Positions 37,018 through 43,821 of a DNA stretch of 64,000 nt are shown here, piece after piece. The position numbers were made by a program, and so were the translations under genes. The notes below the pieces were generated by a model. The model was not told where the DNA came from and searched no databases. It saw only the letters and a list, made by a program, of their open reading frames with translations. Each line of letters opens with the position of its first letter. The stretch's first letter is position 1. The stretch is from positions 620,001-684,000 of the forward strand of contig NZ_JAPRAQ010000002.1 in assembly GCF_029989365.1 (NCBI RefSeq), in the 5' to 3' direction. The stretch is from Bradyrhizobium sp. Arg816. Its GTDB lineage: Bacteria; Pseudomonadota; Alphaproteobacteria; Rhizobiales; Xanthobacteraceae.

Positions 37018-38025
37018 ATGCCACCCATTCTCCAAACTCTCTTCGCTCTCCCCCTGCGCGCGCTGACATGGCTCGGCAGCCAGGGCACCCGTGCGGTGGC
37101 CGCCGTGGTGTTCATTGCGGCCGCGGTGCCGCCGCTCGGGATGCTGCTGCGGCCCTACGTCACCGAGGCGATCTTCGGGCTTCTCTGCATCTCCTTCATG
37201 CGGGTCGATCTGGCCGCGCTCGTTGGCCATCTGCGCCGGCCGGCGCTGGTCGCGACCGCCACCGCCTGGACCACGATCGGCGTGCCGCTGATCGTCGGGC
37301 TGGTCGCCCATGCGACGGGGCTCACGGCCCGCTCGCCCGGCCTTGCGCTGGCGCTGATGCTCCAGAGCATGGCCTCGCCGATGATGGCTTCTCCGGCGCT
37401 TGCCGCGCTGATGGGCCTCGATGCCACGCTCGTGCTGGTCACGCTGGTGACCTCGACCGCGCTGGTGCCGTTCACGGCCTCGCTGTTCGCGGGCCTCTTC
37501 CTCGGCGACATGCTCACCATCTCGCCGCCGGCGCTCGGCCTGAAGCTGCTCGGCATTCTCGCGGCATCGCTGCTGGCTGCAACCTTGATCCGATGGGTCT
37601 TCGGCGCTGACGCGATCCAGCGTCACAAGAAGCCGATCGACGGCTTCAACATTATCATCCTCTTGATCTTCGCAGCCGCGATCATGGGCGATGTCGTGAG
37701 CGACCTCGTGGCCCAGCCGCTCTTCACGATCGGCCTGGCGGCTCTGTCCTTTGCGATCTATTTCACGCTACTCGCCGTCACCACGCTGCTGTTCCGCCGC
37801 ATCGGCTATGAGCGCGCGCTGGCGCTCGGGCTGATGGTGTCACAGCGCAATCTGGGCCTGATGCTGGCCGCGACCGCCGGCGCGCTGCCGCCCACCACCT
37901 GGCTCTATTTCGCGATGACGCAGTTTCCGATCCATCTTGCGCCCTACATGCTGACGCCGATCGCGCGCCGCCTGGTGGCCCGCGCGGATGGCGCCGGTAC
38001 GGCAGCCGCGGGCGAGGCGACCTAG
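37018..38025 (+). CDS. Bile-acid:sodium symporter (SBF)-type membrane transporter
   Basis: A 335-residue membrane protein with 9-10 hydrophobic segments and a repeated half structure of BASS/SBF type. GLMVSQRNLGLMLAA near residue 275 is the crossed-helix motif typical of the family. Relatives move organic anions with sodium. Linked to the esterase by a 14-base gap, so it may import or export the ester or its product. It overlaps the convergent methyltransferase by 4 bases (CTAG). Confidence 0.78.
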   Translation: MPPILQTLFALPLRALTWLGSQGTRAVAAVVFIAAAVPPLGMLLRPYVTEAIFGLLCISFMRVDLAALVGHLRRPALVATATAWTTIGVPLIVGLVAHATGLTARSPGLALALMLQSMASPMMASPALAALMGLDATLVLVTLVTSTALVPFTASLFAGLFLGDMLTISPPALGLKLLGILAASLLAATLIRWVFGADAIQRHKKPIDGFNIIILLIFAAAIMGDVVSDLVAQPLFTIGLAALSFAIYFTLLAVTTLLFRRIGYERALALGLMVSQRNLGLMLAATAGALPPTTWLYFAMTQFPIHLAPYMLTPIARRLVARADGAGTAAAGEAT

Positions 38026-38816
38026 GACGCAGTCGCAGCCGGCTTTGAGGCCCTGAAGAGATAGCGGTTGGTGCTGAAGAAGTATTGTCCCGCCCGGCCG
38101 AGACGCTCGAACTCACTGTGCCATGTTTCGAGATCATCGGCTGAAACGTCGTGCCTGCGGGCGACGAAGTCCCGAATGCCCTGGGCCAGCCCCTTGCTGT
38201 AGCTATCGTCATCGTACTGCAAATTCAGGATTGGAAAGACCGACGCTCCGTCCAGGTGAAGTCGTGCATTCACCAATCTGTGGGCCATCGACCTTGGGAG
38301 ACGCGGGTGAGCGCAGTGCGCTTCCCATGATTTCATCACCGCGGCCATACGTTCCGGGCTTTCGGAATGCCACACCACTGCGTCCCAATCCGTTGCGACG
38401 AAAATCGTGCGGCCGCCCGGCTTGAGCACGCGAAATGTCTCTGCGAGGACGCGGTCGACATCAGGCACGTACTCGGCAACCTGCGTGCACACGACGACAT
38501 CGAACGACGCATCGGATTGACGCAATTCCGTGGCGTTGCCGATCGCATATGAAATCCAGGCGGAAGCCTTCTGCCGGTTGCAGACCGCAATCAGGTCGGT
38601 CGACACATCGATACCGACGACAGCACCATCAGGCCCAACGATCTGCGCCATGCTTTCGCAGAGATAGCCGGGACCACATCCAATATCGAGAACGCTCTCG
38701 CCGGCAGAAAGATTGAGCTGCCGAATTGTCTCCGCGCGCTGGGCGGTCACGTCCCCCGTGAGATAAAGTCTCTGGAGCCGTTTTGCGTTCTCGTTGCTGT
38801 ACTCCATCCCGGTCAT
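38022..38816 (-). CDS. Class I SAM-dependent methyltransferase
   Basis: A 264-residue methyltransferase. Motif I VLDIGCGPGYLCE, the acidic motif GIDVSTDLIAVC, motif IV FDVVVCTQVAEYVPD and the post-motif LKPGGRTIFVATDWD are those of the UbiE/Methyltransf_11 group. Substrate unknown. ATG at 38816 is chosen because GGAGG lies five bases upstream. A GlxA-like regulator starts its minus-strand transcript just upstream (38852-39796), so the two may be co-transcribed. Confidence 0.88.
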   Translation of the reverse strand: MTGMEYSNENAKRLQRLYLTGDVTAQRAETIRQLNLSAGESVLDIGCGPGYLCESMAQIVGPDGAVVGIDVSTDLIAVCNRQKASAWISYAIGNATELRQSDASFDVVVCTQVAEYVPDVDRVLAETFRVLKPGGRTIFVATDWDAVVWHSESPERMAAVMKSWEAHCAHPRLPRSMAHRLVNARLHLDGASVFPILNLQYDDDSYSKGLAQGIRDFVARRHDVSADDLETWHSEFERLGRAGQYFFSTNRYLFRASKPAATAS

Positions 38817-38851
38817 CTTCGCCTCCACGCTCGAGTGCCAGGTGAGATTCC

Positions 38852-39796
38852 CTAACTCGCCCGCGCCGCGCGCCGCAGCGCCTGGGGCGGCTGGCCGAAG
38901 GCGCGGATGAAGGCGCGCCGCATGCGCTCGGGGTCGCCAAATCCGGTCGCCTCCGCGACGAGCTCGATCGCCTCGCGCGAGGACTGGACGCGCTCGCGCG
39001 CGACCTCGATCCGCAAGCGCTCGATCGCTTTCGACGGCGTCGTGCCGGTCTCCGCGGCAAAGGCGCGGGCAAAATGCCGTGCGCTCATGCCGGCACGATC
39101 GGCGAGATCTTCGACCGTCAGCCGGGCATCGAGGTTCTCGCGCGCCCAGGACAGCAGCGCGCCGAACCGGCCGTTCGGTGTCTTCAACTCCAAGAGCGAT
39201 GAAAACTGCGACTGGCCGCCGCTGCGGCGATGATACAGCACGAGCTGGCGGGCGGCCTGTTGCGCGATCTCCTCGCCATGGTCCTCGGTGACCATCGCGA
39301 GCGCGAGGTCGATACCCGCGGTGATGCCCGCCGACGTCCACACATTGCCGTCATGCGTGAAGATCTGGTCCGGCTCGAACTTCACCTTGGGATAGCGCGC
39401 GACGAAATCCCGTGTGCGGCCCCAATGCGTGGTGGCGCGGCGCCCATCGAGCAGGCCCGCCTCGGCCAGCACATAGGCGCCCGAGCAGACGCTGGCGACC
39501 CGCACGCCGCGCCGCGCCAGCCGCTGCACGAAGGCGCGCGTAACCTCGCAGCGTGCGGCCTCCGTCACGCCTGCGCCACCCGCGATGACCAGTGTGGTGA
39601 TCGCGTTCGCCGACTTGAAGTCGCGCGCCATCATTTCCACGCCGGACGAGCTGCGCACGGGCCCAGCGTTCAGTGCCAGTACGCGGATCGCAGGTAGCTT
39701 GCCGGTGGCGCGCGCCGCGATCTCGAACACCGAGATCGGGCCCGCCGCATCGAGCAACTGGAAATCGGGGAAGATCAGGATGCCGATCATGGTCAT
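38852..39796 (-). CDS. GlxA-family AraC-type regulator with DJ-1/PfpI domain
   Basis: A 314-residue regulator. Residues 1-190 form a DJ-1/PfpI-like domain (MIGILIFPDFQLLDAAGP, ASVCSGAYVLAEAGLLDGRR, VWTSAGITAGIDLAL); residues 215-310 form an AraC HTH (ARENLDARLTVEDLADRAG, SARHFARAFAAETG, EATGFGDPERMRRAF). It is divergent, with an 88-base spacer, from an isonitrile-hydratase-like DJ-1 gene whose domain resembles its own sensor half, so it probably activates that gene and itself responds to a related compound (inference). Confidence 0.9.
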   Translation of the reverse strand: MTMIGILIFPDFQLLDAAGPISVFEIAARATGKLPAIRVLALNAGPVRSSSGVEMMARDFKSANAITTLVIAGGAGVTEAARCEVTRAFVQRLARRGVRVASVCSGAYVLAEAGLLDGRRATTHWGRTRDFVARYPKVKFEPDQIFTHDGNVWTSAGITAGIDLALAMVTEDHGEEIAQQAARQLVLYHRRSGGQSQFSSLLELKTPNGRFGALLSWARENLDARLTVEDLADRAGMSARHFARAFAAETGTTPSKAIERLRIEVARERVQSSREAIELVAEATGFGDPERMRRAFIRAFGQPPQALRRAARAS

Positions 39797-39884
39797 GTCC
39801 GAAAGTGAGGGAATTACGCCATTTTGGACGGAAGGGCATCATGAGAGGCTGCGTCCGTCAAGCTCATCTTTGGAGGACCTGCCC

Positions 39885-40571
39885 ATGTCGTCACCGCTCC
39901 AGATCGGTCTTTTGGTGTTTCCGCGCGTCACCCAGCTCGATTTCACCGGTCCCCTGCAGGTGTTTGCCAACGTGCCCGGCGCAAAACTGCATCTGATCTG
40001 GAAGCGCATCGAGCCGGTGCCGAGCGACTCCGTGCTGACGCTGACGCCGACCACGACGTTCGCCGACTGTCCGCAGCTCGACGTCATTTGCGTGCCCGGC
40101 GGCGCCGGCACCAACGACCTGCTCAATGACGAAGAAGTGCTGGATTTCCTGCGCAGACAGGCCGAAGGCGCCAAATACGTCACCTCGGTCTGCACGGGGG
40201 CGCTTGCGCTCGGCGCGGCCGGCCTGCTCAAGGGCTACCGCGCCGCCACGCATTGGAGCGCGATGGAGATGCTCGGCCAGTTCGGCGCCACGCCGACCAA
40301 GACGCGCGTCTGCAACGACCGCAACCGCGTCACCGGCGGCGGCGTCACCGCCGGGATCGATTTCGCGCTGACGCTGGTGTCGATCCTGGTCGACCGCACC
40401 ACGGCGGAAGCGATCCAGCTCCAGATCGAATACAACCCCGCCCCGCCGTTCACGTCCGGCTCGCCCGACACTGCGCCAGCCGAAGTGCTGGCCTTGCTGA
40501 GAGAGCGCGGCGCCGCAAACCAGGCCCGCCGCCTCGAGGCGGTCAAGCGCGCGGCTGAGCGGGTGATGTAG
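39885..40571 (+). CDS. DJ-1/PfpI protein, isonitrile hydratase-like
   Basis: A 228-residue cytoplasmic protein. Asp19 (QLDFTGPLQVF) and Cys103-Thr104 (SVCTGALALGAAGLL) fall where Pseudomonas isonitrile hydratase InhA has its essential Asp17, Cys101 and Thr102; GGGVTAGIDFALTLVS follows. InhA converts isonitriles to N-formamides, but DJ-1 relatives also act as glyoxalases or chaperones, so the reaction remains inferred. ATG 39885 has TGGAGGA eight bases upstream; the frame is open upstream into the promoter. A large palindromic repeat starts right after the stop. Confidence 0.88.
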   Translation: MSSPLQIGLLVFPRVTQLDFTGPLQVFANVPGAKLHLIWKRIEPVPSDSVLTLTPTTTFADCPQLDVICVPGGAGTNDLLNDEEVLDFLRRQAEGAKYVTSVCTGALALGAAGLLKGYRAATHWSAMEMLGQFGATPTKTRVCNDRNRVTGGGVTAGIDFALTLVSILVDRTTAEAIQLQIEYNPAPPFTSGSPDTAPAEVLALLRERGAANQARRLEAVKRAAERVM

Positions 40572-40712
40572 CTCTCATGTCCCGGACGCGGTGCAGCGTG
40601 CAACGCTGCGCCGCAGAGCCGGGACCCACACCACACGGATTGCTGAGAGAAATGGGCCGCGGATCAGCAGCGCACCACTTCGTGCTGCGCTGCGTCCGGG
40701 CACGAGACACCA
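40572..40712. repeat. Large palindromic intergenic repeat (Bradyrhizobium type)
   Basis: The left end TCTCATGTCCCGGACGCGG and right end CGCTGCGTCCGGGCACGAGA are inverted complements with small gaps, enclosing smaller stems (GCAGCGTGCAACGCTGC; AGCAGCGCACCACTTCG). Near-identical elements are, to my knowledge, widely dispersed in Bradyrhizobium and Rhodopseudomonas genomes. No protein is encoded. With 40713-40883 it makes up the 312-base gap before the GST gene. Confidence 0.8.
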
Positions 40713-40729
40713 ACACAAATCCCCAACAG

Positions 40730-40775
40730 AAAAAAGCTTCCGGCTTCCCAAGCGGCCTTCTGTCTCACGGAGCGC
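40730..40775 (+). repeat. Upstream copy of a 40-bp direct repeat flanking the GST gene
   Basis: AAAAAAGCTTCCGG-TTCCCAAGCGGCCTT-CTGTCTCACGG resembles 41557-41600 (AAAAAGGCCGCTCGG-TTCCCAAGCGGCCTTT-CTGTCTTACGG). In this copy the hairpin arm is degenerate. The remaining bases up to 40883 hold nothing recognisable except the region just before the GST start. Confidence 0.6.
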
Positions 40776-40883
40776 GCCGCTTCTTCAGCACCGCACTGCT
40801 GACATGACGCTGTCAGGAGCCTGTCGCGACAATCCGGATCGCGCCCAACACCCACGGTCGCGTGCGCACAGGAGAATCTGACC

Positions 40884-41531
40884 ATGGCGCGATACCGGCT
40901 GCATTGCATCGGGGCTTCGGGCAATTCGTTCAAGGTCGCGCTATTCCTCAACTGCGCCAGGCTCGACTGGGAGCCGGTCGGCCTCGACTTCGCCGGCGGC
41001 GAGACCCGCACGCCTGACTGGCGGGCCGCCACCAATGTCATGGGCGAAGTCCCTGTCCTCGAGGTCGATGGCCGGCACATGAGCCAGTCCGGTGCGATCC
41101 TGCTGTGGCTCGCCGAGACCCACGGCGTGTTCGGTCCGACGCCCGAGGAGACGTTCGAAGCCACGCGCTGGCTGCTGTTCGACAATCACAAGTTCACCGC
41201 GAACTTCGCCCAGCACCGGTTTCAGCGCTGCTTCATGCCGGAGCCCGCCCATCCCGCTGTGCTCGCTTACTTGCGCGCGCGGACCGACAGCGCCTTCTCG
41301 ATCGTCGACAGACACCTCTCCCACCGCAGCTTCATGCTAGGCGATCGGCCGACGATCGTCGATTTCTCAATGTTGGGCTATCTGTACTATCCGACCGAGG
41401 AGACGGGCTTTGATCTTGCCGCGACTTTCCCGGCGATTAATGCCTGGCGCCGGCGTGTCGCCGAACTGCCGGGCTGGAAGCCGCCCTATGAGATGATGCC
41501 AGTCGGCAACTCACCGACGCTCCATCTCTGA
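40884..41531 (+). CDS. Glutathione S-transferase
   Basis: A 215-residue cytosolic GST. N-terminal thioredoxin-like domain (YRLHCIGASGNSFKVALFLN; GEVPVLEVDGRHMSQSGAILLWLAE with the cis-Pro and the Glu/Ser glutathione contacts) and an all-helical C-terminal domain (LGDRPTIVDFSMLGYLYYP, the N-capping box region). It conjugates or reduces electrophiles with glutathione; the substrate is unknown. It stands alone between two copies of an imperfect 40-bp repeat, the second of which is its terminator. AGGAGAATCTGACC precedes the ATG. Confidence 0.9.
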   Translation: MARYRLHCIGASGNSFKVALFLNCARLDWEPVGLDFAGGETRTPDWRAATNVMGEVPVLEVDGRHMSQSGAILLWLAETHGVFGPTPEETFEATRWLLFDNHKFTANFAQHRFQRCFMPEPAHPAVLAYLRARTDSAFSIVDRHLSHRSFMLGDRPTIVDFSMLGYLYYPTEETGFDLAATFPAINAWRRRVAELPGWKPPYEMMPVGNSPTLHL

Positions 41532-41556
41532 GAAGCGAGCAGAGCAACAGATCAAA

Positions 41557-41600
41557 GAAAAAGGCCGCTCGGTTTCCCAAGCGGCCTTTCCTGTCTTACG
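41557..41600 (+). terminator. Terminator of GST gene (downstream copy of 40-bp repeat)
   Basis: AAGGCCGCT / AAGCGGCCTT stem with a CGGTTTCCC loop and a short T run, 26 bases after the stop. It is the downstream partner of the repeat at 40730-40775. Confidence 0.75.
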
Positions 41601-41723
41601 GCGGCTGCACATTCCATCGGGCGATTTCGAACTTCCAGACCGGGGGCCTATCTCCCGATCGAGTCCTGGTCGGCGGCCGCTGCATCTCGGGACAGTCGCG
41701 AACTGTTGCCCGAACCGAACGCG

Positions 41724-41754
41724 ATGGTCTCCCATCTCCGTAAGATGGGACCAT
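41724..41754. repeat. Hairpin in the gap between GST and NDUFA12 genes
   Basis: ATGGTC-T-CCCATCT and AGATGGGACCAT form a 12-bp stem with one bulge and a CCGTA loop. It lies downstream of the minus-strand NDUFA12 gene and may end that transcript, but there is no T-run. The rest of the 349-base gap (41532-41880) shows no gene. Confidence 0.5.
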
Positions 41755-41880
41755 TGAGCCGCATCGCCCACGTAGCCGCAACGCCCGCGCAAGCGCTGTC
41801 CCCGCTGTTCCCGTTGTCCACAGCAGAATGAGGCGGATGCTGGTGCATCCACCCCTACGGCAAGGATTCGGACGGAGAAG

Positions 41881-42288
41881 CTAGCCAGGCGTCCAGGGCT
41901 GATAGTCGCCGGTCGCCTTGGGACGCTTGCCGCTGGCAAGCGTCGAGCCGGAGGGCCGATAGGCGTTGGGCGTACCGGTGGGGTTCGGCTGGTGCGGCTT
42001 TTGCCACTCGCGCGGCTGGTAGTTCTCTTCAGTCGGCGGCACATCGACGACGTGATGCATCCATCCGTGCCAACCCGTCGGAATGCGGCTTGCCTCGGCG
42101 TAACCGTTATAGATGACCCAGCGTCGCTCGAATCCGAGCGTCGGATCGATCGCGCCGCCGCGGGTCCGATAATAGCGGTTTCCCTGCTCGTCCTGGCCGA
42201 CCAGTTCGCCGTACCGCTTGGTCCAGAGCTGGGTGCCAAAGGTCTGGCCACTCCACCAGGTGAAGAACTTGAGGAAGAATTGTTTCAT
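41881..42288 (-). CDS. NADH:ubiquinone oxidoreductase accessory subunit NDUFA12
   Basis: A 135-residue homologue of the mitochondrial complex I subunit NDUFA12 (B17.2), found in alphaproteobacteria. Motifs: FFTWWSGQTFGTQLWTKRYG, VGQDEQGNRYYRTR, RRWVIYNGYAEASRIPTGWHGWMHH and the C-terminal tail with PYRPSG-like NAYRPSG. It supports assembly of complex I at the inner membrane. ATG at 42288 starts at MKQFFLKF as in relatives; a longer frame to 42336 has no support. The DUF2155 gene usually lies beside it; here 6 kb of other genes intervene. Confidence 0.92.
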   Translation of the reverse strand: MKQFFLKFFTWWSGQTFGTQLWTKRYGELVGQDEQGNRYYRTRGGAIDPTLGFERRWVIYNGYAEASRIPTGWHGWMHHVVDVPPTEENYQPREWQKPHQPNPTGTPNAYRPSGSTLASGKRPKATGDYQPWTPG

Positions 42289-42484
42289 ACGGCTAGGGCC
42301 CTGCTTCGTGAGGCCCTGATGCCATCCGGGCGGCAAAATGTCCAGTTCGGCGGGGGCGGCCGTGCCCCACGCAAATGTGTGCTCCGTCGCAGACAGAGCC
42401 GCAAATCGGACGCGATCCGTTCATGCCGGGTACAGCGGCCGCGTGAAAATCTCCCCGTCACACGCGCACAGCCGCGTGAACCCT

Positions 42485-42509
42485 GGAACCGCAGGCCTTT
42501 CAAGAGGTT
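42485..42509 (+). promoter_or_regulatory. Possible weak EcfG-like promoter of the BA14K gene
   Basis: GGAAC at 42485-42489, a 16-base spacer and GGTT at 42506-42509, one base away from the CGTT consensus, 25 bases before the ATG. The short distance and the -10 mismatch make this tentative. Confidence 0.35.
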
Positions 42510-42534
42510 TGCTTCCGGGAAAAGGAGTTTGAAA

Positions 42535-43161
42535 ATGAACAGTCTGAGAGTTTTGAGCGCCGCGGCAGCAATCGCGTTGGTTCTTCCGTTGGCGACGCCG
42601 AGCTTCGCCCAGGGCCGTGGCGGCCACGGCGGCGGTGGCGGCGGCGCTCATTTTGGCGGTGGCGGTGGCGGCGCTCACTTTGGTGGTGGCGGCGCCCGCA
42701 TGGGCGGCGGCAGCTTTGGCGGCGCGCGGATGGGTGGCGGCGGCGGCAATTTCGCGGGCGGCGCGGCCATGCGCCCGAGCGCCGGCGTAGCCATGCGTCC
42801 GACCGCAGGACCAGGCTTTAGTGGTGGCGGCGGCCGTCCCCTCGCAGTCGCGGGTAACAACTGGCGTGGCGGCGGCGGCAACTGGCACGGCGGCGGCTGG
42901 CATCGTCGCGGTGGATTCTGGCCCGGCGTCGCCGCGGGTGCGGCCATCGGCGGCCTCGGCTCCTACGCCTATTACGGTGGCGGGTACGACAACGATCCCT
43001 ACTACTATGGTGACGACAGCTACTATGACGAGCCGTCGGTCGCGGTGGTGCCGGACGGCGGTGGCGACTCGTCGGCTTATTGCGCGCAGCGCTACAGGTC
43101 CTACGATCCGGGCTCGGGCACGTATCTTGGGTATGACGGCCAGCGTCATCCCTGCCCGTAA
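42535..43161 (+). CDS. Gly-rich exported BA14K-family protein
   Basis: A 208-residue protein with a signal peptide (LSAAAAIALVLPLATPSFAQ), a Gly/His-rich middle (GGGGGAHFGGGG, ARMGGGSFGGARMGGG) and a C-terminal BA14K-like motif (YCAQRYRSYDPGSGTYLGYD). A hydrophobic stretch GVAAGAAIGGLGSYAYYGGG precedes the BA14K end, as usual in this family. BA14K proteins were named from an immunoreactive Brucella antigen; they are thought to be envelope proteins with lectin-like activity. AAAAGGAG precedes the ATG, and a terminator follows. Confidence 0.88.
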   Translation: MNSLRVLSAAAAIALVLPLATPSFAQGRGGHGGGGGGAHFGGGGGGAHFGGGGARMGGGSFGGARMGGGGGNFAGGAAMRPSAGVAMRPTAGPGFSGGGGRPLAVAGNNWRGGGGNWHGGGWHRRGGFWPGVAAGAAIGGLGSYAYYGGGYDNDPYYYGDDSYYDEPSVAVVPDGGGDSSAYCAQRYRSYDPGSGTYLGYDGQRHPCP

Positions 43162-43184
43162 GCAGATCGACAACGCTTGAAGGA

Positions 43185-43219
43185 AGAGGCGTCGCATCGG
43201 TGCGGCGCCTCTTTCGTTT
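43185..43219 (+). terminator. Rho-independent terminator of the BA14K gene
   Basis: AGAGGCG-T-CGCA and TGCG-G-CGCCTCT pair across TCGG and run into TTCGTTT, 25 bases past the stop. Confidence 0.88.
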
Positions 43220-43407
43220 GTCGCGCGCTCATCGCCTGTTTCGCGCGCAGCCCGCGCATCGCGCGCGAGAATCTATGCACCCGAGCGCGAGGGACCTCTA
43301 TTCACCGCACCGTGCATATCTACAATGATCCAATCCCAAATTGACCCGTCCCGCGATTCGCCTATATCACCGATGAATGTTGGGACTTCGATCTACTGGG
43401 AAATGTC

Positions 43408-43821
43408 ATGCCGCGTATCCTCGTGGTAGATGACGATCCGATGGTCGGCGCGACCATCGAGGTTCTGCTCCAACGTCAGGGCTTCGATGTCACGATGGCT
43501 GACGGCGGCGAAACGGGCCTGGCTGCGCTCGAAGCGCAGACGTTTGACGTGATGCTGGTCGACATCTTCATGCCGCACATGCGCGGCTTCGAATCCATCC
43601 GCATCTTTCACGAGCGCGCGCCGGCGATCCCTCTGATCGCGATGTCCGGCTACGCCTTCGCCTCGTCTGCCTCGCCCTCCCCCGATTTCCTTCGCATGGC
43701 ACTGGAACTGGGCGCGACACGCTGCCTGCGCAAGCCGTTCACGCCGGACGCGCTCCTGACCACGATCCGGGAATGCCTCGGCGAGGCCACGCAGCCGAAG
43801 GACAAGAAAGAAGTCCCTTGA
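43408..43821 (+). CDS. Single-domain response regulator
   Basis: A 137-residue stand-alone receiver (VVDDDPMVG; phosphoacceptor Asp52 in MLVDIFMPHMRG; Lys in CLRKPFTPDALL). It has no output domain. Its TGA overlaps the TTG start of the downstream hybrid kinase (TTGA at 43818-43821), so the two are translationally coupled and the receiver is the probable partner of that kinase. Confidence 0.92.
   Translation: MPRILVVDDDPMVGATIEVLLQRQGFDVTMADGGETGLAALEAQTFDVMLVDIFMPHMRGFESIRIFHERAPAIPLIAMSGYAFASSASPSPDFLRMALELGATRCLRKPFTPDALLTTIRECLGEATQPKDKKEVP

Noticed and set aside
40572..40712. Insertion sequence remnant
   Set aside because: Palindromic but too short, without transposase remains or target duplication; it fits a dispersed REP-like element.
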